Part shown: piece after piece, positions 15,537 through 16,306 of the stretch
Layout: each line of letters starts with the position of its first letter
Numbering within the stretch: the stretch's first letter is position 1
Assembly (NCBI GenBank): GCA_050014895.1
Contig: JBEKCL010000062.1
Location: 1 to 16,306, forward strand
Source: JAFGLP01 sp050014895
Lineage (GTDB): Bacteria; Chloroflexota; Dehalococcoidia; GIF9; UBA5629
Reading direction: 5' to 3'
Length of the DNA stretch: 16,306 nt
Notes under the pieces: generated by a model
The model's database searches: none
What the model was told of the DNA's origin: nothing
Seen by the model: the letters and a program-made list of their open reading frames with translations, nothing else
Translations under genes and position numbers: made by a program

Positions 15537-15557
15537 ACGGGTTGACCGAATAGTTAC
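15537..15557 (-). repeat. Right terminal inverted repeat of the IS66-family element
   Basis: Reads inward on the minus strand as GTAACTATTCGGT, then CAACCCGT, matching the left end at 19 of 21 positions. It is followed directly by the second copy of the duplication. The stretch between it and tnpC (15462-15536) is non-coding and presumably holds the tnpC promoter. Confidence 0.92.
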
Positions 15558-15565
15558 AAACAGAC
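15558..15565. repeat. 8-bp target site duplication, right copy
   Basis: AAACAGAC, identical to 13625-13632, immediately outside the right terminal repeat of the IS66-family element. Confidence 0.93.
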
Positions 15566-16233
15566 AAGAGATTTTTCATGATGATGAAGATAATATAAGG
15601 TTGCTAGAAACGCTGGATAGATATAGAGAAAAGAATAAGGTGAAAGTGTATGGATGGTGTCTGATGGGTAATCATGCACATTTGCTTATTGAAGAAGGGA
15701 ATGAGGATATATCAATAACAATAAAACGTATAAATATAAGTTATGCCTGGTTTTATAATTGGAAATATAATACGATTGGGCATCTATTTCAGGATAGATA
15801 TAGAAGCGAAAATATCGAAGACAATCAATATATAATGACTGTAATAAGATATATTCACCAAAATCCGGTGAAAGCTGGAATATTAAAAAAAGCAGGAGAG
15901 TGGAAGTGGAGTAGCTACCAAGGGTATTGTGGTAATCCCTGCTATCCTCAAGGGCTTTTAGATCCTGAGTTTATATTAAGAATGATATCAGACAACAAAG
16001 AAAAGGCAATAAAGCCGTTTATTGAATATCATGAACAGGCAAATGAAGATAAGTGCCTTGACGAAATAACAAGAAATAATTTAACAGATAAAGAGGCAAG
16101 AGAAGAGATTAAAAAGTACAGCGGCTATGAAATTACACAAATCAAGGGTTTACCTAGAGAGCAAAGAAATAAGGCGTTAAAAAGGGTTAAGCCTTACGGT
16201 AACATGTCAAGATCCAAGGACCAAAATTTCTAA
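15566..16233 (+). pseudogene. Y1 (HUH) REP-associated/IS200-like transposase, 3' fragment
   Basis: Codons 24-245 of the interrupted transposase. The HUH metal-binding motif is present in GWCLMGNHAHLLIEEG (His-x-His), and the conserved FQDRYRSE and YIHQNPVKAG blocks follow; the Tyr of YIHQNP is the likely nucleophile. These single-strand transposases act on foldback DNA and include the REP-associated enzymes. Everything needed appears present, so only the IS66 insertion inactivates it. A TTG at 15601 could open a partial product, but it would lack the first strand of the fold. The C-terminus (residues about 205-245, GYEITQIKGLPREQRNKALK then RVKPYGNMSRSKDQNF) starts like the family's accessory DNA-binding helices but ends differently, so slight 3' decay is possible. 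The DNA is much more AT-rich than the IS66 element inside it. Confidence 0.9.
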
Positions 16234-16306
16234 GCAAGTTCTCTAAAAAAGCGCAGCAACCACTAAGCTTGTTTCCAGAGACAGATGGGAAAAAGCAACA
16301 CAAATG

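Larger units (their letters stand above)
13633..15557 (-). mobile_element. IS66-family insertion element, 1925 bp, carrying a DruA-like gene and a defective tnpC
   Basis: The element is bounded by terminal inverted repeats that begin GTAACTATTCGGT at both ends, where GTAA is the usual IS66 terminus, and flanked by the perfect 8-bp duplication AAACAGAC. Its genes read on the minus strand: a tnpC with a large internal deletion, then an intact DUF4338/DruA-like gene whose stop codon lies within the far terminal repeat. No tnpA/tnpB (IS66 Orf2) is present, as in the tnpC-only (ISBst12-like) subgroup. It interrupts the Y1 transposase gene at codon 24. With its transposase broken, the copy is non-autonomous; it must have moved either before the deletion or with transposase supplied in trans. 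Confidence 0.92.

Noticed and set aside
16180..16250. A frameshift at the 3' end of the Y1 transposase (another frame reads GLSLT... then ISKQVL)
   Set aside because: The alternative frame only loosely resembles the usual C-terminal helix-turn-helix, and the A5G3 run is a plausible slip site, but the evidence is too thin to call. Aligning with close homologues would decide it.

Overview
The window looks like a stretch of accessory genome from a Gram-positive anaerobe, probably a Clostridia/Peptococcaceae-type Firmicute. The hints are strong GGAGG/AAGGAG ribosome binding sites, frequent GTG starts, a secreted WapA-like YD-repeat protein with a Gram-positive style signal peptide, a DUF1444 (YtpQ-like) domain, and a clostridial-looking Y1 (IS200/REP-associated) transposase. 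This placement is an inference from gene content and style. No rRNA, tRNA or core marker gene is present to confirm it.

Layout. (1) 1-5470 (+): a type I restriction-modification operon, with the tail of hsdM, hsdS with two target recognition domains, hsdR with a PD-(D/E)XK nuclease and an SF2 motor, and a YgjP-like zinc metallopeptidase packed 2 nt behind hsdR. A terminator-like structure follows. (2) 5471-5738: a gene-free leader with a small hairpin and two mini-ORFs. (3) 5739-11312 (+): a 1857-residue secreted YD-repeat/RHS polymorphic toxin. It has a signal peptide, a Ser/Ala/Asn-rich N-region with recurring SVY motifs, YD repeats split by two tandem carbohydrate-binding-like modules, the RHS core signature, and a C-terminal restriction-endonuclease-like toxin tip (Tox-REase-7 type, D...EAK). 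(4) 11340-12935 (+): a 531-residue protein, probably the cognate immunity protein, made of an immunity-like N-half and a DUF1444 C-half.

(5) 12936-16306: a nest of mobile elements. A 5'-truncated IS4-type transposase remnant (-) abuts a REP-like palindrome. This is followed by a Y1/HUH transposase gene (+) that has been split by a 1925-bp IS66-family element. The IS66 element can be delimited to the base: 21-bp terminal inverted repeats (19/21 identical) and a perfect 8-bp target duplication, AAACAGAC. Removing the element plus one duplication copy restores an uninterrupted 245-residue Y1 transposase. Inside the IS66 element, tnpC has lost most of its catalytic core, while a DUF4338/DruA-like gene remains intact. 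That gene overlaps the tnpC stop by 4 nt (GTGA) and its own stop codon lies inside the terminal repeat. DUF4338 is the family of DruA in the Druantia anti-phage system, but here it behaves as a transposon-borne gene.

How the parts fit together: the window combines DNA-level defence (type I RM), an inter-bacterial competition cassette (RHS toxin plus partner) and layered transposons, which is typical of a genomic island. The two most interesting points are the IS66-embedded DruA-like gene and the immunity/DUF1444 fusion paired with the nuclease-tipped RHS protein.
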